From assembly GCF_009903625.1 (NCBI RefSeq), contig NZ_CP047569.1, positions 20,001 through 84,000 on the forward strand: a DNA stretch of 64,000 bases, written 5' to 3'. Source of the DNA: Microbulbifer sp. ALW1 (GTDB taxonomy: Bacteria > Pseudomonadota > Gammaproteobacteria > Pseudomonadales > Cellvibrionaceae). This document shows positions 25,668-34,971 of the stretch, one piece after another. How positions within the stretch are numbered: position 1 is the stretch's first letter; every line of letters begins with the position of its first letter. The notes beneath the pieces were generated by a model. The model did no database searches and was not told where the DNA came from. It saw only the letters and a program-made list of their open reading frames with translations. The position numbers and the translations under genes were made by a program.

Positions 25668-27563
25668 ATGACTGTGAAGACTTCTGGCCTGCGAGAAAAA
25701 AAATCACTGCCATTCCGGACGATTCTGGCGGCACAGCTCGCCGCGCTGTTTGCGCTGCTGCTGACCAGTTCAGCCCTGCTTGCGGCAGAAAAATCGCCTG
25801 TAGCCAGCGGCGGCTTCTCTGTTGCCAGCGCACAGTCTTCAGGCTTTGGCGCACTTGGCGGCGCCCAGGATGAATTCCTACCGGTCGACCAGGCCTACCA
25901 ACTGGATTTCCTGTTTACTGACAGCGGCGCCAGCGCGCTGTTCCAAATTGCGCCCGAGTACTACCTGTATCGCGACAAGCTGCGCCTCTACAAGGTGGAT
26001 GGCGAGCAGAAAACCGAGCTGCCGCTGACACTGGAAAAAGGCGAGGTTATCTGGGACGACTACTTCGAAAAAGACACCGAGGTCTACCGCTGGCAGCTGG
26101 AAGTTCCACTGCAACTGGATAGCGACAAACCGCTGCAAATTCAGGTGCACTACCAGGGCTGTGCGGATGCCGGCCTCTGCTACCCGCCACAGGTGCGGAA
26201 TTTCCAGATTGATCCGGCAGGCCAGACCGCGGTGCCCCACGACGGCACCGGTCCGGGTGGGGCTAACAAGGTCCCGCTCAGCCAGGGCCCGCTCAGCCAG
26301 GCCCTGGAACGCAACGCACCCAATGGGGCTAGCAGTAGTCTGCTGCTGGCCATCCTATTGGCGTTTGGCGGCGGCCTTTTGTTGAACCTGATGCCCTGTG
26401 TCTTCCCGGTTTTGTCGATCAAGGCGCTGGCGATCACCCACGGCGGTGACCGCCAGCATCTGCACGGCTGGGCCTATACCGCCGGCACCGTCAGTACTTT
26501 TGTCCTGATCGCCGCCATCATGCTGCTGTTGCGCGCGGCCGGCGAGGCGGTGGGCTGGGGCTTCCAGCTGCAGTCCCCCGCGGTGGTTGCCGTGCTGGTC
26601 TACCTGTTTTTTGCCATGGGCCTCAGCCTGTCCGGCGTCACTGAGTTTGGTGGACGCTTGATGGGTCTCGGCGCTGGCAGCCAGGGCAAAGGCCTGGGCA
26701 GTTCCTTCAGCACCGGCGCTCTGGCCACGGTGGTGGCCAGCCCCTGCACTGCGCCCTTAATGGGCTCAGCTTTGGGCTTTGCCGTCACCCAGTCTGCACC
26801 TGTCGCCCTGTCCGTGTTCGCCGCACTCGGCGCCGGTATGGCGGCCCCCTTCCTGCTACTGACGTACCTGCCGACGCTGGCCCAGCGCCTGCCGCGCCCC
26901 GGTCCCTGGATGGAAAACCTCAAACAGCTGCTGGCCTTCCCCATGTATCTCACCGCTGTTTGGCTGCTGTGGGTGCTCGGGCGCCAAACCGGCAGCGACG
27001 GGGTAGCACTGGTACTCGCCGGCGCCGTCGCCATCGCCTTTGCCCTATGGCTGTGGCCAGGCCCACAGACCGCCAGCAACAAACCCTGGCTGCGCAGCGC
27101 CTTTGCCATCGCCGCCGTCGCCGGGGCGGCCTGGGTATTGCCGAACCTGGGTGCCAGCGGCACGCAAATGGCACAGACGCAAAAGAGCGGCTACTGGCAA
27201 CCCTATTCACCGGAAGCCTTGCAGGCCGCCCGCAACGAGGGCCGCCCGGTACTCATCAACATGACCGCCGCCTGGTGCATTACCTGCCTGGCCAATGAAA
27301 AAGTGGTGCTCTCCAGCGACGCCGTGGTCGACGCCGTCGGCAACCTTGGCTTTACCGCGCTGAAGGGTGACTGGACCAACCAGGACCCGCAAATTACAGA
27401 ATTGCTGTCCCGTTACGGGCGCTCCAGTGTGCCGCTCTATCTGCTTTACCCCGCCGGTGGCGGCGAAGCCCAGATACTGCCGCAGATTCTCACGCGTGAC
27501 GGTCTTCTCGCCGCCATGCGCGATGCCAGCGGCAGCGAAGCCGTGGCCGGGGACAACGGGTAA
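25668..27563 (+). CDS. dsbD: thiol:disulfide interchange protein DsbD
   Basis: Carries electrons from cytoplasmic thioredoxin to periplasmic DsbC, DsbG and cytochrome-c maturation. A signal peptide is followed by the periplasmic immunoglobulin-like domain with the Cys pair CADAGLC. The eight-helix membrane domain has cysteines in LMPCVFPVLSIKAL and ASPCTAPLMGSA. The C-terminal thioredoxin domain has WCITC. All three redox pairs are present, so the protein should be active (631 aa). The ATG at 25668 is chosen; the frame stays open three codons upstream. Same position relative to aroQ-accBC as Pseudomonas dipZ. Confidence 0.95.
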   Translation: MTVKTSGLREKKSLPFRTILAAQLAALFALLLTSSALLAAEKSPVASGGFSVASAQSSGFGALGGAQDEFLPVDQAYQLDFLFTDSGASALFQIAPEYYLYRDKLRLYKVDGEQKTELPLTLEKGEVIWDDYFEKDTEVYRWQLEVPLQLDSDKPLQIQVHYQGCADAGLCYPPQVRNFQIDPAGQTAVPHDGTGPGGANKVPLSQGPLSQALERNAPNGASSSLLLAILLAFGGGLLLNLMPCVFPVLSIKALAITHGGDRQHLHGWAYTAGTVSTFVLIAAIMLLLRAAGEAVGWGFQLQSPAVVAVLVYLFFAMGLSLSGVTEFGGRLMGLGAGSQGKGLGSSFSTGALATVVASPCTAPLMGSALGFAVTQSAPVALSVFAALGAGMAAPFLLLTYLPTLAQRLPRPGPWMENLKQLLAFPMYLTAVWLLWVLGRQTGSDGVALVLAGAVAIAFALWLWPGPQTASNKPWLRSAFAIAAVAGAAWVLPNLGASGTQMAQTQKSGYWQPYSPEALQAARNEGRPVLINMTAAWCITCLANEKVVLSSDAVVDAVGNLGFTALKGDWTNQDPQITELLSRYGRSSVPLYLLYPAGGGEAQILPQILTRDGLLAAMRDASGSEAVAGDNG

Positions 27564-27902
27564 CGCCAGTTACCCGCACGGCCACCCGGCCCGGCCATCC
27601 AGGCCTGCATCCAACCAAGATCCCGACCCAGCCTTTGTAGCCAATCCATCAGGCGAATAAGCCAGCGCTTATAAAACTTTGCAGTAATATGGGCGGGAAA
27701 TTCGCCGAACTGCGCGCAACTTCTCGATTTCCCACTTTGGGGCATGGACAGAGGGTCACTTTTGCGGCAAACTCGCGTCCAATTTCGGCAAATCAGCTGA
27801 TTGACGCTGTTTTCCGGCAAGTTGAATGACTTTTCCCGGATTTTAGTCACATTTTCTTGCGCCCCTCCAATACGAAGAGTGAAGCATCGAGCGAGGCACC
27901 GA
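27564..27902. other. intergenic region upstream of aroQ
   Basis: 339 bp without a gene, noticeably more AT-rich than its surroundings in the last 200 bp. This suits a promoter region for the aroQ-accBC operon. I could not place a convincing -35/-10 pair and see no stable hairpin. Confidence 0.4.
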
Positions 27903-28337
27903 ATGGCTAAACTGCTTTTGCTGCATGGGCCCAACCTGAACCTGCTGGGCACCCGCGAGCCGCAGATTTACGGCTCCACTACTCTGGAGCAGATTAATGA
28001 AGCCGCCCGCGCCCAGTGCGCCGAGGCCGGCTGCGAGTTTGACTGCCTGCAAAGCAACAGCGAAGCAGGGCTGGTAGAACGCATTCACCAGGCTTTTGCC
28101 GACAAAGTGGACTTTATTGTCATCAATCCGGCAGCTTACACCCATACCAGTGTCGCCCTGCGCGACGCCCTGGCGGGGGTGGCAATTCCCTTTATTGAAG
28201 TCCACCTCTCCAATCCCCACGCCCGCGAAAGCTTCCGCCACCATTCCTATTTATCGGATCTGGCCCTGGGCGTTGTCTGCGGATTTGGAGCAGATAGCTA
28301 CACTTTGGCGCTACAGGCGGCCCTGAAGCGGCTTTAA
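27903..28337 (+). CDS. aroQ: type II 3-dehydroquinate dehydratase AroQ
   Basis: Third step of the shikimate pathway. 144 aa, the standard type II length. Motifs: [20 protein letters not shown] with the catalytic Tyr, [16 protein letters not shown] and [17 protein letters not shown] with the catalytic His. The internal ATG at 27903 with GCGAGG upstream is the start; the longer open frame beginning at 27801 is not supported. It leads the aroQ-accB-accC cluster found in pseudomonads. Confidence 0.96.
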   Translation: MAKLLLLHGPNLNLLGTREPQIYGSTTLEQINEAARAQCAEAGCEFDCLQSNSEAGLVERIHQAFADKVDFIVINPAAYTHTSVALRDALAGVAIPFIEVHLSNPHARESFRHHSYLSDLALGVVCGFGADSYTLALQAALKRL

Positions 28338-28453
28338 ACGCGACTTTAAAAGCGACGTTGAATCGATTTCGAAAGAATTTCATTTATGGGGGCCGTCCAC
28401 GCCAAGCGCCGGCACCCTGACCACAAAATCACAAGATCAAGAGTGACACTGTT

Positions 28454-28930
28454 ATGGATATCCGCAAGATCAAAAAACTGATTGAACTGCTCGAAGAGTC
28501 CGACATCGGCGAGCTGGAAATCAAAGAGGGCGAAGAGTCCGTGCGCATCAGCCGCGGCGTCAGCGGCGCTGCCGCCATGCAGGCACAACAAATGGCGATG
28601 CCGATGATGGCACCTGCGGCACCGGCCGCCGCACCTGTCGCTCCGGCAGCCCCCGCCGCCGCAGAAAGCAGTGCAGAATCTGTACCGGCCCTGACCGGCC
28701 ACCCGGTGAAATCACCAATGGTGGGCACCTTCTACGCTGCCGCCAGCCCGGGCGCCGATCCTTTTGTGAAAGTTGGCCAACAGGTAAAAGTGGGCGACGT
28801 CATCTGCATCGTCGAAGCCATGAAGATGATGAACCAGATCGAAGCCGACAAAGCGGGCACCATCGCATCCATCCTGGTGGAAGACGGACAACCGGTAGAG
28901 TTCGACCAGCCGCTCGTGACCATTTCCTGA
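28454..28930 (+). CDS. accB: biotin carboxyl carrier protein of acetyl-CoA carboxylase
   Basis: 158 aa. Biotin is attached to Lys124 in [11 protein letters not shown]. The N-terminal 35 residues bind AccC, a flexible Ala/Pro-rich linker covers about 50-80, and the biotinyl barrel covers the last 80 residues. 17 bp ahead of accC in the usual accBC pair, which together activate bicarbonate for malonyl-CoA synthesis. Confidence 0.97.
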   Translation: MDIRKIKKLIELLEESDIGELEIKEGEESVRISRGVSGAAAMQAQQMAMPMMAPAAPAAAPVAPAAPAAAESSAESVPALTGHPVKSPMVGTFYAAASPGADPFVKVGQQVKVGDVICIVEAMKMMNQIEADKAGTIASILVEDGQPVEFDQPLVTIS

Positions 28931-28946
28931 GCGGGGGCACCATTAC

Positions 28947-30290
28947 ATGTTTGAAAAAATCCTGATCGCCAACCGCGGCGAAATCGCGTTGCGCATCCTG
29001 CGCGCCTGTAAAGAGATGGGCATCGGCACCGTTGCCGTCCACTCGCAGATCGACCGCGATCTCAAGCACGTGCGTCTGGCAGACGAGGCCGTTTGTATCG
29101 GCCCCAACCCTTCGCCCCAGAGCTACCTGAACATTCCCGCCATTATTTCGGCGATGGAAATCACCGACTCGGTAGCGGTACACCCGGGTTACGGTTTCCT
29201 GGCGGAAAACGCTGACTTTGCCGAGCAGGTACAGAAAAGCGGCTTCACCTTCATCGGCCCCGACGCCGATACCATTCGCCTGATGGGCGACAAGGTATCC
29301 GCCATCGCCGCGATGAAAAAAGCAGGCGTGCCGACAGTACCCGGTTCAGACGGCCCACTGCCCGCCGACGGCGAAAAGTGCCTGGAGATTGCCCGCCGAA
29401 TCGGCCTGCCGGTGATCATCAAGGCCGCCGCCGGTGGTGGTGGTCGCGGCATGCGCGTGGTGCACAGTGAAGGCGCCCTGCTGAACGCCATCTCGGTGAC
29501 CAAATCCGAAGCCGGTGCCGCCTTCGGCGACAGCACCGTGTATATGGAAAAATTCCTGCAGAACCCACGCCACGTGGAAATCCAGGTGATGTCCGACGGC
29601 CAGGGTAATGCGGTGCACTTCGGTGACCGCGACTGCTCCCTGCAGCGTCGACACCAGAAGGTCCTGGAAGAGGCCCCGGCCCCGGGCATTCCGGACGACG
29701 TACGCAAAGGTGTGCAGGATGCCTGTGTTCAGGCCTGTATCGATATCGGCTACCGCGGTGCCGGCACTTTCGAATTCCTGTATGAAGACGAGCGTTTCTA
29801 TTTCATTGAAATGAACACCCGTATTCAGGTGGAGCACCCGGTATCCGAAATGGTGACCGGCGTGGACCTGATCAAGGAACAGATCCGCGTGTGCGCGGGT
29901 GAGAAGCTGTCGTTCAAGCAGGAAGACATCAAGATCACCGGCCACGCGTTCGAGTGCCGTATCAACGCCGAAGACCCGAAGAACTTTTTCCCCAGCCCCG
30001 GCAAGGTAGAAAACTACCACGCCCCTGGCGGCCTCGGTGTACGCGTGGACTCTCACCTCTACTCCGGCTACACCGTCCCGGCGAACTACGACTCGATGAT
30101 TGCCAAGATCATCACTTACGCCGAAGACCGCGAAACCGCGCTGGCGCGGATGCGAGTGGCGCTGAGCGAAACCATCATCACCGGTATCAAGACCAATATT
30201 CCGCTACAGGAAGAACTGGTCCGCGATGCGGAATTCGCTAAAGGTGGGGTGAATATCCACTATCTCGAGAAGAAGCTGGGTCTCGAATAA
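28947..30290 (+). CDS. accC: biotin carboxylase subunit of acetyl-CoA carboxylase
   Basis: 447 aa ATP-grasp enzyme that carboxylates AccB-bound biotin. N-terminal [20 protein letters not shown], the glycine-rich ATP loop [14 protein letters not shown], and the catalytic region [20 protein letters not shown] are all intact. Cotranscribed with accB. The 418 bp gap that follows contains two copies of the structured palindromic repeat, so transcription into prmA may be modulated there. Confidence 0.97.
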   Translation: MFEKILIANRGEIALRILRACKEMGIGTVAVHSQIDRDLKHVRLADEAVCIGPNPSPQSYLNIPAIISAMEITDSVAVHPGYGFLAENADFAEQVQKSGFTFIGPDADTIRLMGDKVSAIAAMKKAGVPTVPGSDGPLPADGEKCLEIARRIGLPVIIKAAAGGGGRGMRVVHSEGALLNAISVTKSEAGAAFGDSTVYMEKFLQNPRHVEIQVMSDGQGNAVHFGDRDCSLQRRHQKVLEEAPAPGIPDDVRKGVQDACVQACIDIGYRGAGTFEFLYEDERFYFIEMNTRIQVEHPVSEMVTGVDLIKEQIRVCAGEKLSFKQEDIKITGHAFECRINAEDPKNFFPSPGKVENYHAPGGLGVRVDSHLYSGYTVPANYDSMIAKIITYAEDRETALARMRVALSETIITGIKTNIPLQEELVRDAEFAKGGVNIHYLEKKLGLE

Positions 30291-30350
30291 GCCCTCGGCA
30301 CTGTGTATCCCAACCTGAAGGTATGCAGTTCTGTCCCACCACCGTGGCGG

Positions 30351-30472
30351 GGCAGCACCGGGTATCGGTTTTCAAAACCGAGCTGGGCGCCCCCCAGTGA
30401 ATACATCCCTGTACGCTGCGTCGGCGACGTCCCTGTCGCCGACGCTTTTGAAAACCGATACCCGGCACTTCC
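30351..30472 (-). repeat. structured palindromic repeat, copy A
   Basis: Perfect 20 bp arms at 30358-30377 and 30446-30465, extended outward to 30351/30472 by weaker pairing. The core is 68 nt, longer than in other copies. On the minus strand it contains an 11 bp hairpin (30418-30428 with 30435-30445) around an AGGGAC loop. A short hairpin TACA-GGGA-TGTA (30402-30413) follows, with TTCAC after it. The GGGA loops are on the minus strand, opposite to accC and prmA transcription. Confidence 0.85.
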
Positions 30473-30545
30473 CCTTTAGCCCGACCTTTCTTACCCTGTA
30501 AGCCAATTTCCGCACTACCCAAGTAGCACCGCAGTCCGAATCGAA

Positions 30546-30661
30546 GGTGCTGCCCCCGGTAAGGCTTTGCGGGACCGTCTGCGGCCAGGACGGCCGCAGT
30601 CGAGCCCCCATGGATGGGTTCACGGCGTGTCCCGCAAAGCCTTACCGGGGGCAGCAGCGCC
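30546..30661 (+). repeat. structured palindromic repeat, copy B
   Basis: Perfect 27 bp arms at 30549-30575 and 30629-30655 enclose a 53 nt core. Hairpin 1 is CTGCGGCC/GGCCGCAG with loop AGGAC (30579-30599). Hairpin 2 is CCCA-TGGA-TGGG, followed by the conserved GTTCACGGCG. The core is almost identical to copies C and D, while the arm middle is different. It lies 73 bp after copy A in opposite orientation, in the accC-prmA gap. Confidence 0.9.
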
Positions 30662-30708
30662 TCAGGACTTCGGGAAAACTTAAACCACCGAACTTCGGAT
30701 TACACTCA

Positions 30709-31599
30709 ATGCCCTGGCTCCAACTCCGCGTAAACACCAATCGAGAACAGGCAGGCAAAATCGAAGATGCCCTGCTGTTCGCCGGTGCCGTCTCCGTCAC
30801 CCTGCAAGACAATGCCGACCAGCCCATTCTAGAGCCGGGCCTCGGCGAAACGCCTCTGTGGGACGAGACCCTCGTCACCGGCCTCTTCGACGCCGAAGTT
30901 GACACCAACATCGCCGAAGCCAAAGCCGCCTCCCACCTCTGCGAACTGCTCCCCAACGCCCGCTGGGAACAGCTTGAAGACAAAGACTGGGAGCGGGAAT
31001 GGATGAGCCACTACAAACCCATCCAGTGCGCCGACAACCTCTGGATCTGCCCCAGCTGGTGCGAACCGCCGGAACCCAACGCCGTCAACCTGCTGCTGGA
31101 CCCCGGCCTCGCCTTCGGCACCGGCACCCACCCCACCACCTTTCTGTGCCTGCAATGGCTCGCCAGCGAACCCGTCAGCGGCAAAACCGCCATCGACTAC
31201 GGCTGCGGCTCCGGCATCCTCGGCATCGCCGCCCTACTACTCGGCGCTGAAAGTGCCCTCGGCACCGACATCGACCCCCAGGCCCTGATCGCCAGTCGCG
31301 ACAATGCCAAACGCAACGGCATAGACCCGGATCGCTTCCCGGTATACCTTCCGGAGAAAACACCGCCCGCCAGTGAAGCCAGCGCCGATCTGATGCTGGC
31401 CAATATCCTCGCCGGCCCCCTGGTAGAACTCGCACCGCAACTGATAGAACGCACCCGGGTCGGCGGCCGCATCTGCCTGTCCGGCATCCTCTCCAGCCAG
31501 GCAGACAAAGTGAAGGCGGCTTACAGCCAGTGGATTGATTTTGAATCGGACGGTATGAAAGAAGACTGGGTTCGCCTCAGCGGTACACGAATCAGATAA
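30709..31599 (+). CDS. prmA: ribosomal protein L11 methyltransferase PrmA
   Basis: Trimethylates ribosomal protein L11 using SAM. 296 aa from the ATG at 30709 (MPWLQLRVNTNREQ). The frame is open far upstream only because it runs through repeat B. Motifs: substrate/SAM loop DPGLAFGTGTHPTT, SAM motif I IDYGCGSGILGIAAL, acidic D at LGTDIDPQAL, and LANILAGPL. Flanked on both sides by palindromic repeats. Confidence 0.95.
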   Translation: MPWLQLRVNTNREQAGKIEDALLFAGAVSVTLQDNADQPILEPGLGETPLWDETLVTGLFDAEVDTNIAEAKAASHLCELLPNARWEQLEDKDWEREWMSHYKPIQCADNLWICPSWCEPPEPNAVNLLLDPGLAFGTGTHPTTFLCLQWLASEPVSGKTAIDYGCGSGILGIAALLLGAESALGTDIDPQALIASRDNAKRNGIDPDRFPVYLPEKTPPASEASADLMLANILAGPLVELAPQLIERTRVGGRICLSGILSSQADKVKAAYSQWIDFESDGMKEDWVRLSGTRIR

Positions 31600-31620
31600 C
31601 CCCCTGAAGCCAAATGCTAA

Positions 31621-31736
31621 GGCGCTGATGCCGATGGTCCTTTGCGGGACCGTCTGCGGCCAGGACGGCCGCAGCCGAGCCCCCATGGATGGGTTTACGG
31701 CGTGTCCCGCAAAGGACCATCGGCATCAGCGACGCC
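31621..31736 (+). repeat. structured palindromic repeat, copy C
   Basis: Perfect 27 bp arms at 31624-31650 and 31704-31730 around a 53 nt core nearly identical to copy B (GGCC hairpin, CCCA-TGGA-TGGG hairpin, TTTACGGCG). The block between CCG and CTTT in the arm differs from B (ATGGTC against GTAAGG), and the partner arm carries the matching change. It is 21 bp downstream of prmA. Confidence 0.9.
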
Positions 31737-31830
31737 ACTGTGCTCACCCTTAAGCTCCCAAACGTAGGCACTACGCCAAACTCCACCAGACTGATAAACT
31801 TCCCCGCCAAAGCAATAATCGTCGAAATCC

Positions 31831-33153
31831 ATGTCGCAACTGGTCACCCGCTGCCCCCACTGCAGCACCTCATTCCACGTCAGTGAAGATCAGCTTCGCG
31901 CCGCTCGCGGTGCCGTGCGCTGTGGCTCCTGCCTGCAAGTCTTTCGCGCCGATGAAAACATCGTATTCAACGAGGATGACCCGCAGCCAGCGAGCAAGAA
32001 AGCCATTGAAGAACTGCTGGAAGACGACGACTTTCTGATCCACGACGATATTGACCTGGAAGGTGACGACTCCGCCGAAAGTATTTCCGACGAAATCGCC
32101 CCCGCCCGCAAGGCCAGTGGCGACAAAGCGCAGGGAGCGCCGGCCACGGAGAACCGCGCCCGCCAGAGCCCGCTGATCGATGACGCTTTTGGCGAGCAGC
32201 AGTGGCAGGAGCTGGATAACAAAGACGCCCAGCAAGACCTGGACCTGGGTATCGGCGAAGACCTGGAAGCTGCCAGCGAGGATCCCTGGGCTGAAGAGAT
32301 CGCCCGGGAGGAATCCAGTGGTGTAGACAGCTGGGACCAGTCCCCCAGTACCCAGACGGACTTTGATGAGCCCGCAGCAGCCCGCGACGAATTTAGCTTC
32401 ACCGACGACCTGGGACTACCCCAGGCACCAGAAGATGACCCTTTTATCCTGCCGGACGATATCGACGCGCACGAGGACCTCGAGCGCTTTTCCGACAACG
32501 GCCCCCTAACCGGGGCAAGTGCGACGCACCAGAAGCCGCGCAGCCTGCCGGACGATCACGACGATCATATCGACCCCCGGCAACGCGACCAGGCCCCACT
32601 GCTCCCCAGAGACCAGCTGATTTCCGCCATAGGTCCGGCGCCCATCGAAGTGAACTGGCAGCCCCGGCGACACAACCGGGTGCCAGCCTGGCTGTGGACA
32701 CTCGGCAGCGTACTTTTAATGCTGACACTGGCAGCCCAGGTCGCCTACTTCCGTTTCGACACCCTGAGCAAGCGCGACCCCTGGCGCGGTATCTATGCGC
32801 AACTGTGTCCGCTACTGGGGTGCAAACTGCCGGCACAGGTGGACATCAATGCCATTCATACCGCCAACCTGGTGGTGCGCAGCCACCCCTCCATTCCCGG
32901 CGCGCTGGCGGTGGAGGCGGTACTACTGAACCGGGCACCCTTTGACCAGCCTTTCCCGGCACTACAGCTGCGCTTTACCGACCTGAAGAACGCCCCTGTC
33001 GCCAGCCGTCGTTTCCAGCCTCAGGAATACCTCAAGGGCGAGCTTTCCGGGCGCCAGCTGATGCCCAGCGGCAACCCGGTACATATCGCCCTCGATATTG
33101 TCGACCCGGGCGAGGACGCCGTGAACTATGAGCTGCGCATCGCGAAGCAGTAG
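31831..33153 (+). CDS. zinc-ribbon and DUF3426 membrane protein
   Basis: 440 aa. The N-terminal MJ0042-type zinc ribbon has CPHC (residues 8-11) and CGSC (32-35). A long acidic, low-complexity region covers about 45-260. One TM helix lies near 285-307 (LWTLGSVLLMLTLAAQVAYF), and the C-terminal 120 residues are a DUF3426-like domain that should be periplasmic. Conserved between prmA and dusB in pseudomonads; function unknown. The acidic middle may bind a cationic partner, but this is speculation. Confidence 0.85.
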   Translation: MSQLVTRCPHCSTSFHVSEDQLRAARGAVRCGSCLQVFRADENIVFNEDDPQPASKKAIEELLEDDDFLIHDDIDLEGDDSAESISDEIAPARKASGDKAQGAPATENRARQSPLIDDAFGEQQWQELDNKDAQQDLDLGIGEDLEAASEDPWAEEIAREESSGVDSWDQSPSTQTDFDEPAAARDEFSFTDDLGLPQAPEDDPFILPDDIDAHEDLERFSDNGPLTGASATHQKPRSLPDDHDDHIDPRQRDQAPLLPRDQLISAIGPAPIEVNWQPRRHNRVPAWLWTLGSVLLMLTLAAQVAYFRFDTLSKRDPWRGIYAQLCPLLGCKLPAQVDINAIHTANLVVRSHPSIPGALAVEAVLLNRAPFDQPFPALQLRFTDLKNAPVASRRFQPQEYLKGELSGRQLMPSGNPVHIALDIVDPGEDAVNYELRIAKQ

Positions 33154-33311
33154 GCAGTAAAGAACCCTGCGCGGCGTAATAATCTTCGTGTTACTGCACA
33201 AACTTCGCCCTAAACGGCCAGCCATCGAACAATTTGCGCGCTTTTTCGCTTTTCCAGCGGCCGACCAGCCGCTATTATAGGCCGCTCTTCAGACACCCTA
33301 TTTGCCCTCGC

Positions 33312-33333
33312 GGGGATCGAAAGCAAGATCCCC
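33312..33333 (+). promoter_or_regulatory. leader hairpin before dusB-fis
   Basis: GGGGATC (33312-33318) and GATCCCC (33327-33333) form a 7 bp stem with loop GAAAGCAA, 30 bp before the dusB start. A TATTAT box at 33273-33278 with a poor -35 is a possible promoter. In E. coli the dusB-fis promoter is growth-rate controlled; no equivalent site can be shown here. Confidence 0.35.
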
Positions 33334-33362
33334 GGCAGGAATTAACCCGCGGGAGGGCGCAG

Positions 33363-34373
33363 TTGCCCACGGAATTGCCAAGCAGCTTCGCCATAGGCCC
33401 CTATAACATCGGTGCGCCAGTCATACTGGCGCCCATGGCCGGCGTTACTGATCGCCCCTTCCGCCAACTGTGCCGCGAACTCGGTGCAGGCCTGGTGGTG
33501 TCGGAAATGGTTACCTCTGACACCAGCCTGTGGGACAGCCGCAAATCGCGAATGCGCCTGGATCATAGCGGAGAAGCCGGCCCCATCTCCGTTCAGATTG
33601 CCGGTGGCGATCCACAGATGATGGCCGAAGCTGCACAGGCAAATGTTGAGCGCGGCGCCCAGATCATAGACATCAATATGGGCTGCCCGGCAAAGAAGGT
33701 GTGCAAAAAAGCGGCGGGCTCTGCCCTGCTGCGCGACGAAAAACTGGTCGCCGACATTCTGGAATCGGTGGTGCAATCCGTCTCAGTACCGGTAACGCTG
33801 AAAATTCGTACCGGCTGGTGTCCGGATTCCCGCAACGGAGTGACGGTGGCCAAAATGGCCGAAGATCTCGGGATCACTGCCCTGGCGGTTCACGGACGCA
33901 CCCGCGCCTGTGGCTACCATGGTCAGGCCGAATTCGATACCATTGCCGAGATTGTGTCTGCGGTAAAGATTCCGGTCTTTGCCAACGGCGATATCACCGG
34001 CGCGGAAAAGGCCCGCAAGGTGTTGGACTACACCGGCGCCAGGGCGGTCATGATTGGCCGTGCGGCTCAGGGACGTCCATGGATTTTCCGGGAGATTGCT
34101 CACTTCCTCGCAACGGGAGAGCAGCTACCGGAGCCATCACTGGAAGAAGTCAGGGACATATTGCTTACTCACTTGAGTGAGCTACATCGTTTTTATGGTG
34201 AGGTTATGGGGGTACGCATCGCCCGCAAACACGTGGGTTGGTACGTAAAAACACTCGCCGACAGCGAGTCCTTTCGCAAGACCTTTAACCAAATTGATAG
34301 CGCAGAAGCACAACATGCCAGCGTTCGTGAGTGGTTTGAACGCCGAATAACTAGAGGGGCAAAAGCGGCATGA
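33363..34373 (+). CDS. dusB: tRNA-dihydrouridine synthase DusB
   Basis: FMN-dependent enzyme that reduces uridines in the tRNA D-loop. The best start is a TTG giving [17 protein letters not shown] (336 aa), preceded at normal spacing by GGGAGG; the upstream frame is open but unsupported. Motifs: [15 protein letters not shown], the catalytic Cys in [20 protein letters not shown], and [15 protein letters not shown]. It overlaps fis by 4 bp (ATGA), the ancient dusB-fis operon. Confidence 0.95.
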   Translation: MPTELPSSFAIGPYNIGAPVILAPMAGVTDRPFRQLCRELGAGLVVSEMVTSDTSLWDSRKSRMRLDHSGEAGPISVQIAGGDPQMMAEAAQANVERGAQIIDINMGCPAKKVCKKAAGSALLRDEKLVADILESVVQSVSVPVTLKIRTGWCPDSRNGVTVAKMAEDLGITALAVHGRTRACGYHGQAEFDTIAEIVSAVKIPVFANGDITGAEKARKVLDYTGARAVMIGRAAQGRPWIFREIAHFLATGEQLPEPSLEEVRDILLTHLSELHRFYGEVMGVRIARKHVGWYVKTLADSESFRKTFNQIDSAEAQHASVREWFERRITRGAKAA

Positions 34374-34675
34374 ATAATGAAGCACTGATTCCGGATGCCA
34401 GTGATGTGGCATCCACCGGGGGCCAGACACAACTACAACAACCGCAGCAGCAGTCACTGCGCGATGCGGTTGAGCAGGCGATGGAAAACTACTTCCGTCA
34501 CCTGGACGGCCAGATGGTGACTGAAGTCTACGACATGGTTCTGTCCGAGATTGAAGCACCGATGCTGGAAGTGGTAATGAAACACACCCGCCACAACCAG
34601 ACACGCGCCGCGCAAATGCTGGGCCTCAACCGGGGAACCCTGCGTAAAAAGCTCAAGCGCTACGGTCTGCTGTAA
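34370..34675 (+). CDS. fis: nucleoid protein and global regulator Fis
   Basis: 101 aa DNA-bending protein. The C-terminal helix-turn-helix is complete ([36 protein letters not shown]). The N-terminus is longer and glutamine-rich compared with E. coli Fis (98 aa). Translation is coupled to dusB by a 4 bp overlap. A strong intrinsic terminator follows 50 bp later. Confidence 0.97.
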   Translation: MNNEALIPDASDVASTGGQTQLQQPQQQSLRDAVEQAMENYFRHLDGQMVTEVYDMVLSEIEAPMLEVVMKHTRHNQTRAAQMLGLNRGTLRKKLKRYGLL

Positions 34676-34725
34676 GGCAGCCCACCGCTACCGGCAGACA
34701 TAAGCCGGAGCGGTAAAAATTCGAT

Positions 34726-34770
34726 GAGGGGGGATGGGTTTTACCCATCCCCCCTCGCTATTTTCTGTTT
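34726..34770 (+). terminator. intrinsic terminator of dusB-fis
   Basis: 14 bp perfect stem, GAGGGGGGATGGGT (34726-34739) with ACCCATCCCCCCTC (34743-34756), loop TTT, followed by GCTATTTTCTGTTT. Confidence 0.88.
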
Positions 34771-34772
34771 AT

Positions 34773-34949
34773 GATGAATTGGATCGGTCCGGCCGCTTCA
34801 ACGCGGCGCCTTCGGCCCATGCCCAATTCATCGTCGCCCCCAAAATGCTGGCGCAGATGTGTGAATCTACTGACATTTTGGGGGCTCGCGCCGGCCTCCG
34901 GCCGCGGCGGCACCTGTTTGTCATGCATGTGCCGCAAATGCTCTTTTTT
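34773..34949 (+). promoter_or_regulatory. structured purH leader (candidate attenuator or riboswitch)
   Basis: The 200 bp before purH contain four nested or serial perfect stems. They are GATGAATTGG/CCAATTCATC (34773-34782 with 34823-34832), with an inner GCCGC/GCGGC (34792-34807). Next is GCCCCCAAAATG/CATTTTGGGGGC (34836-34847 with 34874-34885). Last is GCGGCAC/GTGCCGC (34907-34913 with 34929-34935). A run of six T follows at 34944-34949, 9 nt beyond the last stem. No small coding gene is convincing here. The fold suggests cis control of purine synthesis, but it matches no RNA family I can name. Confidence 0.5.
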
Positions 34950-34971
34950 AACTTCAGATGGATGATGCAAT

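Noticed and set aside
30547-30708. N-terminal extension of PrmA through repeat B
   Set aside because: The extra 54 codons translate the palindromic repeat, and the family N-terminus begins at the ATG at 30709.
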